64,000 nt of DNA from Leucobacter sp. 7(1) (GCF_900163635.1 NZ_FUID01000052.1:124001-188000); one strand, 5' to 3'; positions 25,023-34,221 are shown, numbered from the stretch's first letter. The notes: generated by a model not told the origin, from the letters alone. Numbers and translations are program-made.

Positions 25023-25888
25023 ACGAGCATGAGTTCAGTGAGCTCTCCGCGGTGCGCGCCCTTCACGCGCTCTCGCCAGACGAGGAGCAGGCGTTTTCGC
25101 AGGCGCTCGCCGCCCACCCCGAGTGGCAGCGCATCGTCGATGCGGACCGCGCGACCGCCGCGGCGCTCTCGGCGGTGGCCGCACCTGCCACGCCCCCCGC
25201 CGCCGCGCGCGCCTCGATCCTGGACGCAATCGCCACAACCCCGCAGTTCGAGGAGCCTCCGGCTTTCATTCCCGGTGCCGCCTCACCGCAGCCCCCGGTC
25301 GCCGCGTCGCCCCCCTCCCGCTCCACGGCAGCCCGGATCCCAGAACTCGAGGATGCCGACCCGCTCGAAGACCCAGACGACTCGGATGCGCGGCGATCGC
25401 GGCGCAGTGTCGGATGGTTGCTTGTCGCTGGGATCGTCGCGGTCCTACTCGCCGTTTCGTTTTCATTCCCGCTCAGTGGCCTGCTCGCTCCTCGAGATCC
25501 GGTCGCCGTGGCACTCGAACAGGTGTCTGCTGCGCCAGATGCCGAGCTGTCAACGGTGAGCATCGCCGGGGCTGGCGAAGCGACCCTGCACTGGTCTGAC
25601 TCCGTGGGTCAGGCGATCCTCGTCGCCGATGGGCTGCCGCAGATCGAATCGAACCGCGATTTTGAACTCTGGATCGTCCGTGGCACTCAGCCGGTGTCTC
25701 TCGGCATCATGAAGCCTGACGCCGAGCAGAACGCCACGGTCCTCGCTGGCGGTTTCCGGCCCGGCGATGCGGTTGCGGTCACGGTTGAAGAGCGTGGCGG
25801 GTCGCCCACCCGACAGCCCACCACCGACCCCATTCTCGCAATTGCGACGCCAGCCGCCGATCCAGGCAACAACGGTATTGGAACCTAG
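25019..25888 (+). CDS. rskA: Anti-sigma-K factor RskA
   Basis: 289 aa. A cytoplasmic N-terminal domain (about 1-60, VRALHALSPDEEQAFSQALA) would bind SigK. A long Ala/Pro-rich linker follows, then one transmembrane helix (about 138-160, GWLLVAGIVAVLLAVSFSF) and an extracytoplasmic RskA domain with ATLHWSDSVGQAILVADGLP, RDFELWIVRGTQPVSLGIMK and GFRPGDAVAVTVEERGGS. Regulated proteolysis in the membrane would release SigK. Translationally coupled to sigK; the end overlaps the convergent ABC-F gene by 4 bp. Confidence 0.92.
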   Translation: MNEHEFSELSAVRALHALSPDEEQAFSQALAAHPEWQRIVDADRATAAALSAVAAPATPPAAARASILDAIATTPQFEEPPAFIPGAASPQPPVAASPPSRSTAARIPELEDADPLEDPDDSDARRSRRSVGWLLVAGIVAVLLAVSFSFPLSGLLAPRDPVAVALEQVSAAPDAELSTVSIAGAGEATLHWSDSVGQAILVADGLPQIESNRDFELWIVRGTQPVSLGIMKPDAEQNATVLAGGFRPGDAVAVTVEERGGSPTRQPTTDPILAIATPAADPGNNGIGT

Positions 25889-27582
25889 CGTTCCGTGACG
25901 ACGCCGCCCTCAACGTGCCAGTGCCGGTCCAAGCGAACGGTACTGAGCATGCGACGATCGTGCGTCACCAGGAGGAGCGCGCCCTCGTAGCTCTCGAGCG
26001 CCTCTTCGAGCTGCTCGATCGCGGGCAGATCGAGGTGGTTCGTGGGCTCGTCCAACACGAGTACGTTGACGCCCCGCGCCTGCAAGAGCGCAAGTCCGGC
26101 ACGTGTGCGCTCGCCCGGCGACAATTCGCCGCACAGCCGCAGCACGTGATCGGCCTTCAACCCGAACTTGGCGAGCAGGGTGCGTACCTCGGCTGAGGCC
26201 ATCTCCGGAACGAGCGCCTCAAAGGCGTCGGAAAGCGGTGCGTCACCGGCGAACAACGACCTCGCCTGATCCACCTCACCAATCGCTACGGATGAGCCGA
26301 GCGCCGCAGACCCTTCATCCGGTTCCTGCCGACCGAGGAGCGTGCGCAGCAAAGTCGATTTGCCCGCCCCATTCGGCCCCGTGATCCCAACGCGCTCGCC
26401 CGCGTTGAGCTGCAGTGAGACCGGCCCGAGCGTGAAGTCGCCCTGTCGGACCACAGCGGCGTTCAGCGTCGCGACCACGGCGCTCGAGCGCGGGGCAGCC
26501 CCGATCGTAAACTCGAGCTGCCACTCCTTCCGGGGCTCCTCGACCTCGTCGAGTCGCCGGATCCGGCTCTCCATTTGGCGCACCTTTTGCGCCTGCTTCT
26601 CGCTCGACTCGGTGGAGGCGCGGCGGCGAATCTTGTCGTTATCCGGCGCTTTCTTGAGCGCGTTCCGGGTGCCCTGGCTCGACCATTCACGTTGTGTTCG
26701 GGCGCGAGCCACCAAATCCGCCTTTTTACTCGCGAACTCCTCATAGTCGTCACGCTTGTGCTGGCGCACGATGGCCCGCTCTTCCAGGTATGCGTCATAG
26801 CCGCCGCCGTACACGCGCGTGCTGTGCTGGGCGAGGTCGAGCTCCAGGACCCGAGTGACGCAGCGTGCAAGGAACTCACGGTCGTGGCTCACCAGCACCA
26901 CACCGCCGCGCAGCCCCTGCACGAACCGTTCCAGGCGTTCCAGGCCGTCGAGGTCCAGATCATTCGTGGGCTCGTCGAGCAGCACGATATCGAAGCGGGA
27001 CAGCAGCAGTGCGGCAAGCCCCACGCGTGCGGCCTGCCCACCCGAGAGGCCCGTCATCAAGGATTCCTCGGTAACGGCGGCACCTGATCCGGTGCTGGAT
27101 CCCGCACCGGGGCTACCTCCCAGGCCCAACTCCGCGAGTACGCCAGGAAGCCTGTCTTCGAGGTCCGCGGCACCGCTCGCCAACCACCGCTCAAGCGCAG
27201 TCGAGTAGACGTCGGCGGGATCCGGTGCACCGATTGCTGCGGGCGCCGGGTCTCCGAGCGCGGCCGCTGCCACATCCATCTCGGCGGTCGCTTGCGCGCA
27301 GCCCGTACGCCGAGCGACGTACGCAGCCACAGTTTCCCCCGCGATCCGCTCGTGTTCCTGCGGCAGCCAGCCCACAAATGCATCGCTCGGGGCCAGATGA
27401 ATCTCACCCTCCTGCGGCTGCAACTCACCGGCGAGAATGCGCAGGAAGGTTGACTTTCCGGCACCGTTCACCCCAACAACGCCCACCACGTCACCCGGGG
27501 CGACGGTGAGATCGAGGTTGTCGAAGAGGGTGCGATGCGCGTAGCCGCCCGCGATGCCCTGTGCCACAAGAGTTGCCGTCAT
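25885..27582 (-). CDS. ABC-F family ATPase
   Basis: 565 aa, two ABC domains, no membrane segment. Walker A motifs GVNGAGKST (about 37-45) and GPNGAGKST (about 396), signatures LSGGQAARVGLA and LSPGERTRAGLA, Walker B LLDEPTNDLDL and LVLDEPTNHLDL. The linker is very charged (RASTESSEKQAQKVRQMESR). It belongs to a housekeeping ABC-F branch of actinobacteria that acts on the ribosome or translation quality control, distinct from the leader-controlled protein at 3.3 kb. A TACGCT hexamer six bases before the ATG suggests a leaderless mRNA. Confidence 0.87.
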   Translation of the reverse strand: MTATLVAQGIAGGYAHRTLFDNLDLTVAPGDVVGVVGVNGAGKSTFLRILAGELQPQEGEIHLAPSDAFVGWLPQEHERIAGETVAAYVARRTGCAQATAEMDVAAAALGDPAPAAIGAPDPADVYSTALERWLASGAADLEDRLPGVLAELGLGGSPGAGSSTGSGAAVTEESLMTGLSGGQAARVGLAALLLSRFDIVLLDEPTNDLDLDGLERLERFVQGLRGGVVLVSHDREFLARCVTRVLELDLAQHSTRVYGGGYDAYLEERAIVRQHKRDDYEEFASKKADLVARARTQREWSSQGTRNALKKAPDNDKIRRRASTESSEKQAQKVRQMESRIRRLDEVEEPRKEWQLEFTIGAAPRSSAVVATLNAAVVRQGDFTLGPVSLQLNAGERVGITGPNGAGKSTLLRTLLGRQEPDEGSAALGSSVAIGEVDQARSLFAGDAPLSDAFEALVPEMASAEVRTLLAKFGLKADHVLRLCGELSPGERTRAGLALLQARGVNVLVLDEPTNHLDLPAIEQLEEALESYEGALLLVTHDRRMLSTVRLDRHWHVEGGVVTER

Positions 27583-27588
27583 GCCTTA

Positions 27589-27594
27589 AGCGTA
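27589..27594 (-). promoter_or_regulatory. Possible leaderless -10 for the second ABC-F gene
   Basis: TACGCT on the minus strand, six bases before the ATG at 27582; only a weak AAGG ribosome site is present. Confidence 0.35.
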
Positions 27595-27605
27595 GATGCG
27601 CGGCA

Positions 27606-27633
27606 GCATCCCCGCGCACAGACGCGGGGATGC
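27606..27633 (-). terminator. Hairpin terminator after the SDR gene
   Basis: Perfect 11-bp stem GCATCCCCGCG/CGCGGGGATGC with a 6-nt loop, 44 bp beyond the SDR stop and before the second ABC-F gene. Confidence 0.7.
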
Positions 27634-27676
27634 GAGTGGAAGCTGCGGCTGCGGGTTGCCCGTCGAAGGGGGACGC

Positions 27677-28552
27677 CTAGAGGTGTTTCCCGCCGGTCAC
27701 GGGGAGAACAGCCCCGGAGGTATACGACGCGTCGTCAGACGCCAGGTACACGTATGCACCCGCAAGCTCAGCCGGCTGTCCCGCTCGCCCTAATGGCGTG
27801 TCCTGCCCGAAACTCCCCAGCGCATCTTCCCATCCGGTGCCCGGGATCAGGGGCGTCCAAATAGGTCCCGGAGCCACAGCGTTCACGCGGATACCCCGAG
27901 GCCCCAGCTCTGCGGCAAGTGACCGAGTCAAGGACACGAGCGCCGACTTGGTCGCAGCGTAATCGACGAGTGAGGGGGACGGCGCAAAGGCCTGAATAGA
28001 GGCCGTGAAGATGATGCTCGCTCCCGGCTGCAACCTCTCGGATGCCGCACGAGTGATGAGCAGCGGCGCAAGCAGGTTCGTTTCGAGGACTCGCAGGATC
28101 TCGTCTCTGCTGAGCGTGTCGACCCCGGGTCTATTCTTCTGATACCCAGCGTTGTGCACCAGGATATCGATCCCGCCCAGCGTTGAGATTGTCTCTTCCA
28201 CAACGCTTGTGCACACGGACTCTGCCCGAATATCGCCGGGGAGCAGGATCGCACCGCGTCCAGCTGCCCGCACGAGTTCGGCGGTCGTTTCTGCGTCACG
28301 CTGCTCCTCCGGGAGATAGGACAGGGCAACATCGACTCCTTCCCGAGCATACGCAATTGCGACCGCTCGCCCGATACCGGAGTCACCACCGGTAATCAGG
28401 GCGCGGAGTCCATCCAGCCGCCCATGCCCGACGTATCCCGTTTCACCATGATCGGGTGATGGCACGATGTTCTCTGTGAGGCCGGGTAGGGACTGCTCCT
28501 GTTCAGGGAATCCTGTGGACCAGTACTTCGTGCGGGGGTCAGACAGTGACAT
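27677..28552 (-). CDS. Short-chain dehydrogenase/reductase (general stress type)
   Basis: 291 aa. About 45 N-terminal residues (TKYWSTGFPEQEQSLPGLTE) precede the Rossmann domain, as in the YhdF/YghA stress-dehydrogenase subgroup. Cofactor motif TGGDSGIGR, NAG at LVHNAGYQ, catalytic Ser in FTASIQAF and the YxxxK as DYAATKSAL; the C-terminus has YLASDDASYTSGAVLPVTGG. A classical NAD(P)H-dependent oxidoreductase; substrate unknown. It is in a run of stress-associated genes and likely transcribed alone or with the small Rho-N gene upstream. Confidence 0.9.
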   Translation of the reverse strand: MSLSDPRTKYWSTGFPEQEQSLPGLTENIVPSPDHGETGYVGHGRLDGLRALITGGDSGIGRAVAIAYAREGVDVALSYLPEEQRDAETTAELVRAAGRGAILLPGDIRAESVCTSVVEETISTLGGIDILVHNAGYQKNRPGVDTLSRDEILRVLETNLLAPLLITRAASERLQPGASIIFTASIQAFAPSPSLVDYAATKSALVSLTRSLAAELGPRGIRVNAVAPGPIWTPLIPGTGWEDALGSFGQDTPLGRAGQPAELAGAYVYLASDDASYTSGAVLPVTGGKHL

Positions 28553-28607
28553 GTTGAGGCTCCTTCCGAGCGAGATTTGGGACGTACTGGCTTCAGCGAT
28601 CAGGAAT

Positions 28608-28874
28608 TCAGTGATCCCGCAGCGCGCTGATCAGTTCTGCCTTGCGAAGTCGGGAGTATCCTCGCAATCCCAATTCCTTGGCGCGCTGCTTCAGCTCGGG
28701 GACAGTTCGGTCTTCATAGTCCTCGGCTCGGCCGCCGCGGCGTCCGACCGTGCCCCGTCCGTCCCGTGCTGCCGCGTTCGAGATCCTGGCGGCTTTCTCT
28801 GCGCTCGCGCCCTCGTCGCGCAGAGTCTCATACAGTTCCGGATCCTTGAGCTGGGGCGTCTTTTGCTGTGGCAT
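28608..28874 (-). CDS. DUF7218 protein with Rho N-terminal-like domain
   Basis: 88 aa. The N-terminal half (LKDPELYETLRDEGASAEKA, ARISNAAARDGRGTVGRRGG) matches a small actinobacterial family; the C-terminal half (TVPELKQRAKELGLRGYSRL, RKAELISALRDH) is a Rho_N/SAP-like fold that usually binds nucleic acid. Start at 28874 with AAGGAG. The role is unknown; similar proteins have been loosely called plasmid-stabilisation or stress proteins without proof. Confidence 0.8.
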   Translation of the reverse strand: MPQQKTPQLKDPELYETLRDEGASAEKAARISNAAARDGRGTVGRRGGRAEDYEDRTVPELKQRAKELGLRGYSRLRKAELISALRDH

Positions 28875-28899
28875 TGTCTCTCCTTCTCGTGCAGGCTCC

Positions 28900-30036
28900 T
28901 CAGACTGTTTCATGAGGATGCGGGTGTGTGTGGACGCGTGGGAGCGGGGGAGTCCGGGCGTAGAGTTGCAGCACACCGGCGATACCACCGTCCTGAAAGG
29001 CACGGCGTTGCGTCGCGGCTGGAGCGCCGTGCACCCGCAAGGCCTCGACGTACTGTTCCACGCGATCGGTATCCCCGAACCGTTCCAGTGCGGGGGCGAC
29101 ATACTCAATCAGTTCGTTCAGCCACGTCATCGCTTCGATCTCCCGGCACTCCCCCGGATCCACCAACGTATGATCGAGCCCGTCCCGCGCTGCGCGCCAC
29201 AACGAGGCATTCACCTCGTCAGTTCCGAGCTGGCGGTCGTCGTGCAGAGTGTCCGTGGTCACAATCGTCTCAACAAGTGCACGTACGAGTGCCGCAAACC
29301 CCACAGCGTGCGCGGGATCCAATTGCACGTCGGCGAGGCGCAGTTCGATCGTGGGGTAGCTTGACGACAACCGCGCCAGCCAACTCACCAGGGCACGATC
29401 CCGAATCAAGCCGGCCTGAATCAACCGGTCAACTCGCGCGTCGTACTCCGCCGCAGAAGAAAAATGGGCGGGAAACACGTTGAGCGGCCACGAACATCCG
29501 GTCAAGTGACGCCAGCTATGGAATCCAGTGTCCGCGCCACCCCACAGCGGCGAATTTCCAGTCATTGCGAGCAGCAGCGGCGCCCATCTCGCGAGACCGT
29601 TCAGGGCGCGCACACCCTCCGCGCGAGACTCGATCGACGTGTGCACATGCATGCCGTTGACGTAGTGAGACCTCGCCACCCGGCGGGCATCGTTCGCGAT
29701 CATGAGATACCTGTCGGTCTCCGTGATCTGTGCTGCAAGATCCGGCGTGGACTCGATCGGTGGGGTTCCGCTTGCCGCCAGGAGGAGGCCGTTAGTTTCG
29801 GCGAGCGCTTGGGCACCCGCCCGAAGCTCGTGCAGACGTGCCTCTGCGTCAGCAGCGGAAAGACACGGCGGTGTCGCAGTTTCAATCTGGCTGTCGAGGA
29901 ACTCGTGTTCCAAGGGCGTCTGTGGCGGTGCCTCACGTATAAGCCGCTCGGCTGAACCTGGGACGGGGGCACCGGTTTCGGGGTGCAGCAAAGCAAACTC
30001 TTCTTCAATTCCGAGAAGCCGCGGACTCTGAACCAT
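28900..30036 (-). CDS. YbdK-type carboxylate-amine ligase (glutamate-cysteine ligase 2 family)
   Basis: 378 aa. Starts MVQSPRLLGIEEEFALL, the defining GIEEEF motif, with GGAGG six bases before this ATG (an ATG six bases earlier overlaps the ribosome site). Further family blocks: PLEHEFLDSQIETATPPC, VNGMHVHTSIES, GNSPLWGGADTGFHSWRHL and FPTIELR-like YPTIELRLADVQLDP. The enzyme forms a gamma-glutamyl-type bond with ATP; E. coli YbdK has weak glutamate-cysteine ligase activity. True substrate unknown. Confidence 0.85.
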   Translation of the reverse strand: MVQSPRLLGIEEEFALLHPETGAPVPGSAERLIREAPPQTPLEHEFLDSQIETATPPCLSAADAEARLHELRAGAQALAETNGLLLAASGTPPIESTPDLAAQITETDRYLMIANDARRVARSHYVNGMHVHTSIESRAEGVRALNGLARWAPLLLAMTGNSPLWGGADTGFHSWRHLTGCSWPLNVFPAHFSSAAEYDARVDRLIQAGLIRDRALVSWLARLSSSYPTIELRLADVQLDPAHAVGFAALVRALVETIVTTDTLHDDRQLGTDEVNASLWRAARDGLDHTLVDPGECREIEAMTWLNELIEYVAPALERFGDTDRVEQYVEALRVHGAPAATQRRAFQDGGIAGVLQLYARTPPLPRVHTHPHPHETV

Positions 30037-30129
30037 GTGCATCCTCCGGTCTAGTTGACATACGACGACTGGACTCGCTGTGTGCGTAAACACTCAGCGT
30101 AGGTACCCGGGCACGTCCCGTGGAGGGGG

Positions 30130-30159
30130 TCGACAAAAGCCGCAGCACTTCGCTAAAAT
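30130..30159 (+). promoter_or_regulatory. Candidate promoter for the membrane protein-cinA pair
   Basis: TCGACA (30130-30135), 18-bp spacer, TAAAAT (30154-30159). It lies 150 bp before the likely GTG start at 30310. I see nothing else definite in the 273-bp region between the divergent genes. Confidence 0.4.
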
Positions 30160-30309
30160 CCCTGTTCACTGCCACTGAAAAGCGGTTCATAGCTCCGCTG
30201 ACCAGCGCTGTCAATGGATTGTTTGCCGTGTGAACCCTGCCCGAGAATAGATGAGGAAGAGGTCCGCCAGTGGGGCGAACTCCGGGTCAGCGGGAGGGAC
30301 GGAGGGAAT

Positions 30310-31023
30310 GTGAACCAGAGCGAGAACCGCGCACAAGTCCGAGAGAATGCGCGCGGCGAGCACCGCCTCCCCGCAGCGATCGCCACGCTGGTCGCGATGC
30401 TGCTCTACGGGTTTCTTCCCAACAGCATCCAGCCACTCTGGCTCCGACTCTGCATCATCGGGATCGCTGCGGTGCTTCTCGGATGCATCCTCGTTGTGAA
30501 CCCAGCCCGGACGCATCGAAATACTCGAATTTTCCGCGTCGCATCTCTCGCGCTTGCCACGCTCCTTGTCAGCGCGAACCTCGTGGCGCTCTCCCACACT
30601 GTCATGCTGCTCGTCACAACCAAACCCGGTGACGGGCCAGAGTTGCTCGCCGCAGCGGCCCAGGTCTGGGCTACAAACTTCATCGCCTTCAGTTTGTTGT
30701 TCTGGGAACTCGATCGGGGCGGTCCGACCGCCCGGCGACAGCGGCCTCGCTCGGAGCTGCCGCCAGCGGACTTCCGCTTCCCGCAGGATGAAGACGATGA
30801 CACGAGCAGGGAGGTCTCCGAGCAATCCGGCCCGGTGAGCAACTGGCGCCCCAGCTACGTCGATTACTGGTACGACGCCGCGGTGACATCGATGTCTTTC
30901 GGTCCCGGCGCAGGAGTCCCGTTGCGCCCCCGGGCAAAGATCCTGGCAACCGCGCAAGGACTCATGTCGTTCGTCCTCGTAACGCTCGTCATCGCGCACG
31001 CCGTCGGGGCGCTCGGCGCGTAG
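30310..31023 (+). CDS. Predicted four-TM membrane protein
   Basis: 237 aa from a GTG with GGAGG four bases upstream. Hydrophobic helices at about 22-42, 46-64, 77-100 and 215-235. Between helices 3 and 4 is WATNFIAFSLLFWELDRGGP and a SYVDYWYDAAVTSMSFGPGA segment reminiscent of a pore-loop region, giving a layout somewhat like two-pore ion channels or DUF1345 proteins. I recognise it as a recurring uncharacterised actinobacterial type but cannot assign a function. It is followed 8 bp later by the CinA-domain gene. Confidence 0.65.
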   Translation: MNQSENRAQVRENARGEHRLPAAIATLVAMLLYGFLPNSIQPLWLRLCIIGIAAVLLGCILVVNPARTHRNTRIFRVASLALATLLVSANLVALSHTVMLLVTTKPGDGPELLAAAAQVWATNFIAFSLLFWELDRGGPTARRQRPRSELPPADFRFPQDEDDDTSREVSEQSGPVSNWRPSYVDYWYDAAVTSMSFGPGAGVPLRPRAKILATAQGLMSFVLVTLVIAHAVGALGA

Positions 31024-31031
31024 GAGGAACC

Positions 31032-31532
31032 ATGGCGAAAAACGCGACAGACGGAAAGATCGACGAGCTCGTTGCTCAGCTTGCGGAGCTTGCGAGTGAG
31101 CGCGGGGCGCACATTGCCGTCGCAGAATCACTCACCGGCGGGCAACTGTCCACGGCGTTGGCCGCGGGACCCCACTCCGGAGACTGGTATCGAGGGGCGG
31201 TCGTCTGTTACCACGCGGACGTCAAATTCGAGGTCCTCGGGGTCCCCCGCGGCCCCGTGATCAACGCGCGTACCGCACGAGCTATGGCCGCCGGCGTGAA
31301 AAACCTGCTGCGTGCTGACGTTGCAGTGGGTATCACGGGGGTCGGGGGGCCGGGGCCGGAGGAGGGTCGCCCTGCGGGAACGGTCTACCTGAGCGTCATC
31401 TGTGGCAACGCCGCGCCACGCACAACCGAACTCGCATGCGCCGGAGATCCCGTCGCAGTGCTCACCGCTGCGATCGATGCCGCCTTGCGCGCAGTCATCG
31501 CCGCGTTGGCACTCGATCACGACTCAGAATAG
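31032..31532 (+). CDS. CinA C-terminal domain protein (nicotinamide-nucleotide amidohydrolase type)
   Basis: 166 aa, stand-alone CinA domain. Active-site block VAESLTGGQLSTALAA, then GAVVCYHADVKFEVLGVP and VGITGVGGPGPEEGRPAGTV. Stand-alone members (PncC) deamidate NMN to nicotinate mononucleotide in the pyridine-nucleotide cycle. Preceded by TAGGAGG directly after the membrane protein's stop. The convergent response-regulator gene ends 25 bp beyond. Confidence 0.87.
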   Translation: MAKNATDGKIDELVAQLAELASERGAHIAVAESLTGGQLSTALAAGPHSGDWYRGAVVCYHADVKFEVLGVPRGPVINARTARAMAAGVKNLLRADVAVGITGVGGPGPEEGRPAGTVYLSVICGNAAPRTTELACAGDPVAVLTAAIDAALRAVIAALALDHDSE

Positions 31533-31557
31533 ACGCATCACCGTCTCGCCCGCAGAG

Positions 31558-32208
31558 CTAGATCCACCCCTGTTGCCACGCGTGTTCTGCAGCGTCTTGG
31601 CGGTTCTGGAGGCCCAGCTTCGTCATGGCCGCAGAGAGGTAGTTCCGGACCGTTCCCGGTGAGAGGAACAGCTGTTCAGCGATGTCCTGCACACTCGAAG
31701 TTACGCGCGTAGCCCGCAGCACGTCGAGTTCGCGCTCCGTGAGGGGGCAGCGTTCGGCCGTGAGCGCCGCGGCCGCGATCTCGGGATCGATGTACCGCTT
31801 CCCGGCGGCGACGTCGCGAATCACACGAGCCAGTTCGCCAGCCGGAGTTGATTTCGGCACGAACCCAGACACGTGTGCGGCGAGTGCTCGCCGCAGCACC
31901 CCGGGCCGCGCGTGCCTGGTCACAATAATTGTGCGCGTCTGCGGCAGCTCCACGCCGATCCGCTCGGCAGCCTCGATGCCGTCGGCGCGCGGCATTTCGA
32001 GGTCGAGAAGACACACGTCCGGCGTGAGCTCAAGCGCGAGCTCCACGGCGGATTCCCCATTGTCTGTCCCGCCGACAACCTCGATGTCCGGCTCGAGGTC
32101 AAGCAGTGCCTCAAGCGCGCTGCGGATCAGGTGCTCGTCGTCAGCAATCAACAACCGAATGGGTGCCGTGTCGTGCTGCGGTGTCGTCTGGCTCTGTTGT
32201 TGCATCAT
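31558..32208 (-). CDS. LuxR/NarL-family response regulator (DesR-like)
   Basis: 216 aa. Receiver domain 1-130 with acidic pair IADDEH, phosphoacceptor Asp69 in CLLDLEMPRADG, Thr-region TIIVTRHARPG and Lys in SGFVPKSTPAGEL. LuxR helix-turn-helix at about 148-205 (LTERELDVLRAT, SPGTVRNYLSAAMTKLGL). The ATG overlaps the stop of the histidine kinase gene, so the pair forms one two-component system. Similar DesK/DesR systems sense membrane fluidity; the target here is unknown. Confidence 0.92.
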   Translation of the reverse strand: MMQQQSQTTPQHDTAPIRLLIADDEHLIRSALEALLDLEPDIEVVGGTDNGESAVELALELTPDVCLLDLEMPRADGIEAAERIGVELPQTRTIIVTRHARPGVLRRALAAHVSGFVPKSTPAGELARVIRDVAAGKRYIDPEIAAAALTAERCPLTERELDVLRATRVTSSVQDIAEQLFLSPGTVRNYLSAAMTKLGLQNRQDAAEHAWQQGWI

Positions 32209-33485
32209 TCCCCTGCCCCGGGCACCCAGACCCGCACTTCGAAGCTTGTGAACTCGGTGCCGGGCCGCGCTACGGTGTCCACGCCCGCTGACTCGCCCGC
32301 ACCTCTGAAGAAGCCCGCGGTTACGCTGCCGCCCACGGCGGTCACCCGGTTCCGGAGCCCAGCGATTCCGGATCCTGCACCACCCGCACCCTCTCCGGGA
32401 GTAACGCCGTCGTTCGTGATGACAAGTTCCGCGCCCCCGCGCACCCCGGAGAGCGAGATCTCTGCTTGGGTGGCCGAACTGTGCCGCAGAATGTTTGTCG
32501 TTGCTTCTCGCACTGCAAACGCCAGTACCCGCTCCGTGTCCCGGAGCTGTGGGCAGACGCCTGAATCATTGCCCCCGCCACCGCCCCAGACTGGATCGAT
32601 GCGGAGCGTGCACTCCGCGCCCGCGAGGCTCAGCACTTCCCGGGCGTTCTCAAGTTCGTCCGCGAGCGCAACTTCCCGGAGCCCGGCCACAAGAGCGCGA
32701 GTCTCCTCCATCGCTTCTTTCGCGATAAGCCGTATCTCTCCAAGTTGCGCGGCTGCCTGCTCGGGCCCCAGTTCGAGCGTGCGTTCCGCCAGCTCGGCTT
32801 TCAGGGCGATCACCTGCAGGTGGTGGCCCTGAATATCGTGCAGGTCCGCGGCGAAGCGGAGCCGTTCCTGCGTCACTGCAAGTTCAGCTCCGAGCCGACG
32901 AGCGTCGTCGAGGCGTCGCACCACCCGCCACAACCACAGGCTTGATAGCAGCATGGGCGGCAGCATTGCGCCATAGACAAGCACGAACCACTGCGGGTAC
33001 CCGTCCCGTGCGCCGAGTGCGGGCCCCTCGCCAGAGGGTGCGGTGAGCAACGGCGCAACTGTCAGTGCGAGCAACCCCGCCCACATGATCCAGCGCGCGA
33101 GCCGCGGCAGGAAACATGCGAACAGCACCCCGGAGAACCACAATTGCACGGCCGCAAAAACCGCGACCTCTGGCACCACAAACGCGAGGCCCCACGACGC
33201 CACCGCCGGAACGAGGAGCGCGATCGTCCAGCCCCGGTGCGGGATTCCGTGACCAGTCCCGGCGCGCAGGAACCAGCAGTAACGTACCCGGGCAGCCGCT
33301 GACACTACGGCGAGCAGGAGTACCGAGAGGAGCACGCCGCCGCCGAGTTCACGGTAAGCCGCCAGGATACTCAGCGTGATGAGGAGGTCCATCACGACAA
33401 ACAGGCCCACGATCGAACCGAGTGTGTAGTTCCAGGTAGCATTCACCCCGACCCCGGGGGCTGGCGTGTGCGACGACGTGGACAT
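32205..33485 (-). CDS. DesK-like sensor histidine kinase
   Basis: About 426 aa from the ATG at 33485. Five or so transmembrane helices occupy residues about 15-170. HisKA_3 domain with RFAADLHDIQGHHLQVIALK carrying the phospho-His, then HATPase_c with TTNILRHSSATQAEISL and GSGIAGLRNRV. The start is uncertain: an ATG at 33551 has AGGAG at 11 bp, while 33485 lacks a spaced ribosome site but has TAGGCT seven bases upstream, consistent with a leaderless mRNA. Overlaps its response regulator. Confidence 0.88.
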   Translation of the reverse strand: MSTSSHTPAPGVGVNATWNYTLGSIVGLFVVMDLLITLSILAAYRELGGGVLLSVLLLAVVSAAARVRYCWFLRAGTGHGIPHRGWTIALLVPAVASWGLAFVVPEVAVFAAVQLWFSGVLFACFLPRLARWIMWAGLLALTVAPLLTAPSGEGPALGARDGYPQWFVLVYGAMLPPMLLSSLWLWRVVRRLDDARRLGAELAVTQERLRFAADLHDIQGHHLQVIALKAELAERTLELGPEQAAAQLGEIRLIAKEAMEETRALVAGLREVALADELENAREVLSLAGAECTLRIDPVWGGGGGNDSGVCPQLRDTERVLAFAVREATTNILRHSSATQAEISLSGVRGGAELVITNDGVTPGEGAGGAGSGIAGLRNRVTAVGGSVTAGFFRGAGESAGVDTVARPGTEFTSFEVRVWVPGAGE

Positions 33486-33635
33486 CTTCCACAGCCTAGA
33501 GGCTTGTGCCCTGCGCCACAGCGCGCCTCCACCCCGTGTGACAGATGTCATGAGTTCTTGATCTCCTGCGTCATACGCAGCCATGACGCCGTGACACTAC
33601 TGCGAACGATCACGCTCCGGAAGGCTAGAGGTATC

Positions 33636-33664
33636 GCAGCAGCAGCAGCAGTAGCAGCAGCAGC
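33636..33664 (+). repeat. GCA trinucleotide repeat tract
   Basis: Five GCA units, one GTA, three more GCA units and a final GC, in the 224-bp gap between the divergent kinase and small-multidrug genes. It ends 45 bp before the ATG at 33710 and so probably lies in the 5' untranslated or promoter region. Confidence 0.8.
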
Positions 33665-33709
33665 CTCACGGGCGCTCCGCCGCACCCAGCCCTCCATCGA
33701 AAGGCAATC

Positions 33710-34213
33710 ATGATCAGCACCCTGCAGGACTTCACCGCGTCACTCCCCGAGGTGTTCCAGTGGCTTGGAGTATTCCTGATCTCCGCGATTCCCTTTGTTG
33801 AGTCGTACTTCGGGGCTGCAATCGGTGTGATCGGCGGGATCAACCCGATCATTGCGGTCGTTGCGGCAATCGTGGGGAACGTGATCTCGATGCTCGTGTT
33901 CGTGTTCACGGCGCATGGAGTCCGCGCCAAGGCGACTCAGAACCGCGGTGCGAGGCCGCTCAGCCCGCGCCGTGCAAAGCTCAAGGAACGTTTCGACAGA
34001 TACGGTGTCCCCGGGGTTAGCCTCCTCGGCCAGGTATTCCTACCCAGCCAGATCACGTCTGCCGCGATGGTGTCCTTCGGTGCCCCGAAAAACCAAGTCA
34101 TTCTGTGGCAGATCATCTCGATCATTATGTGGGGCGTCGTGTTCGGCGTACTCGCGTCGGTCGGCATCACCGCCGTGGTAGGCGGCGGAATGTTGGGCGG
34201 GGTAACGCCATAG
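33710..34213 (+). CDS. Small multidrug export family membrane protein
   Basis: 167 aa, about four helices. IPFVESYFGAAIGVIGGINP and VAAIVGNVISMLVFVF at the N-terminus and RYGVPGVSLLGQVFLPSQIT near residue 100 are typical of the Sm_multidrug_ex family (DedA-like core). The central loop is basic (RRAKLKERFDR). Preceded by GAAAGG. Transport is presumed from the family name, with no proven substrate. Followed by a strong terminator. Confidence 0.8.
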   Translation: MISTLQDFTASLPEVFQWLGVFLISAIPFVESYFGAAIGVIGGINPIIAVVAAIVGNVISMLVFVFTAHGVRAKATQNRGARPLSPRRAKLKERFDRYGVPGVSLLGQVFLPSQITSAAMVSFGAPKNQVILWQIISIIMWGVVFGVLASVGITAVVGGGMLGGVTP

Positions 34214-34221
34214 CCACACTC

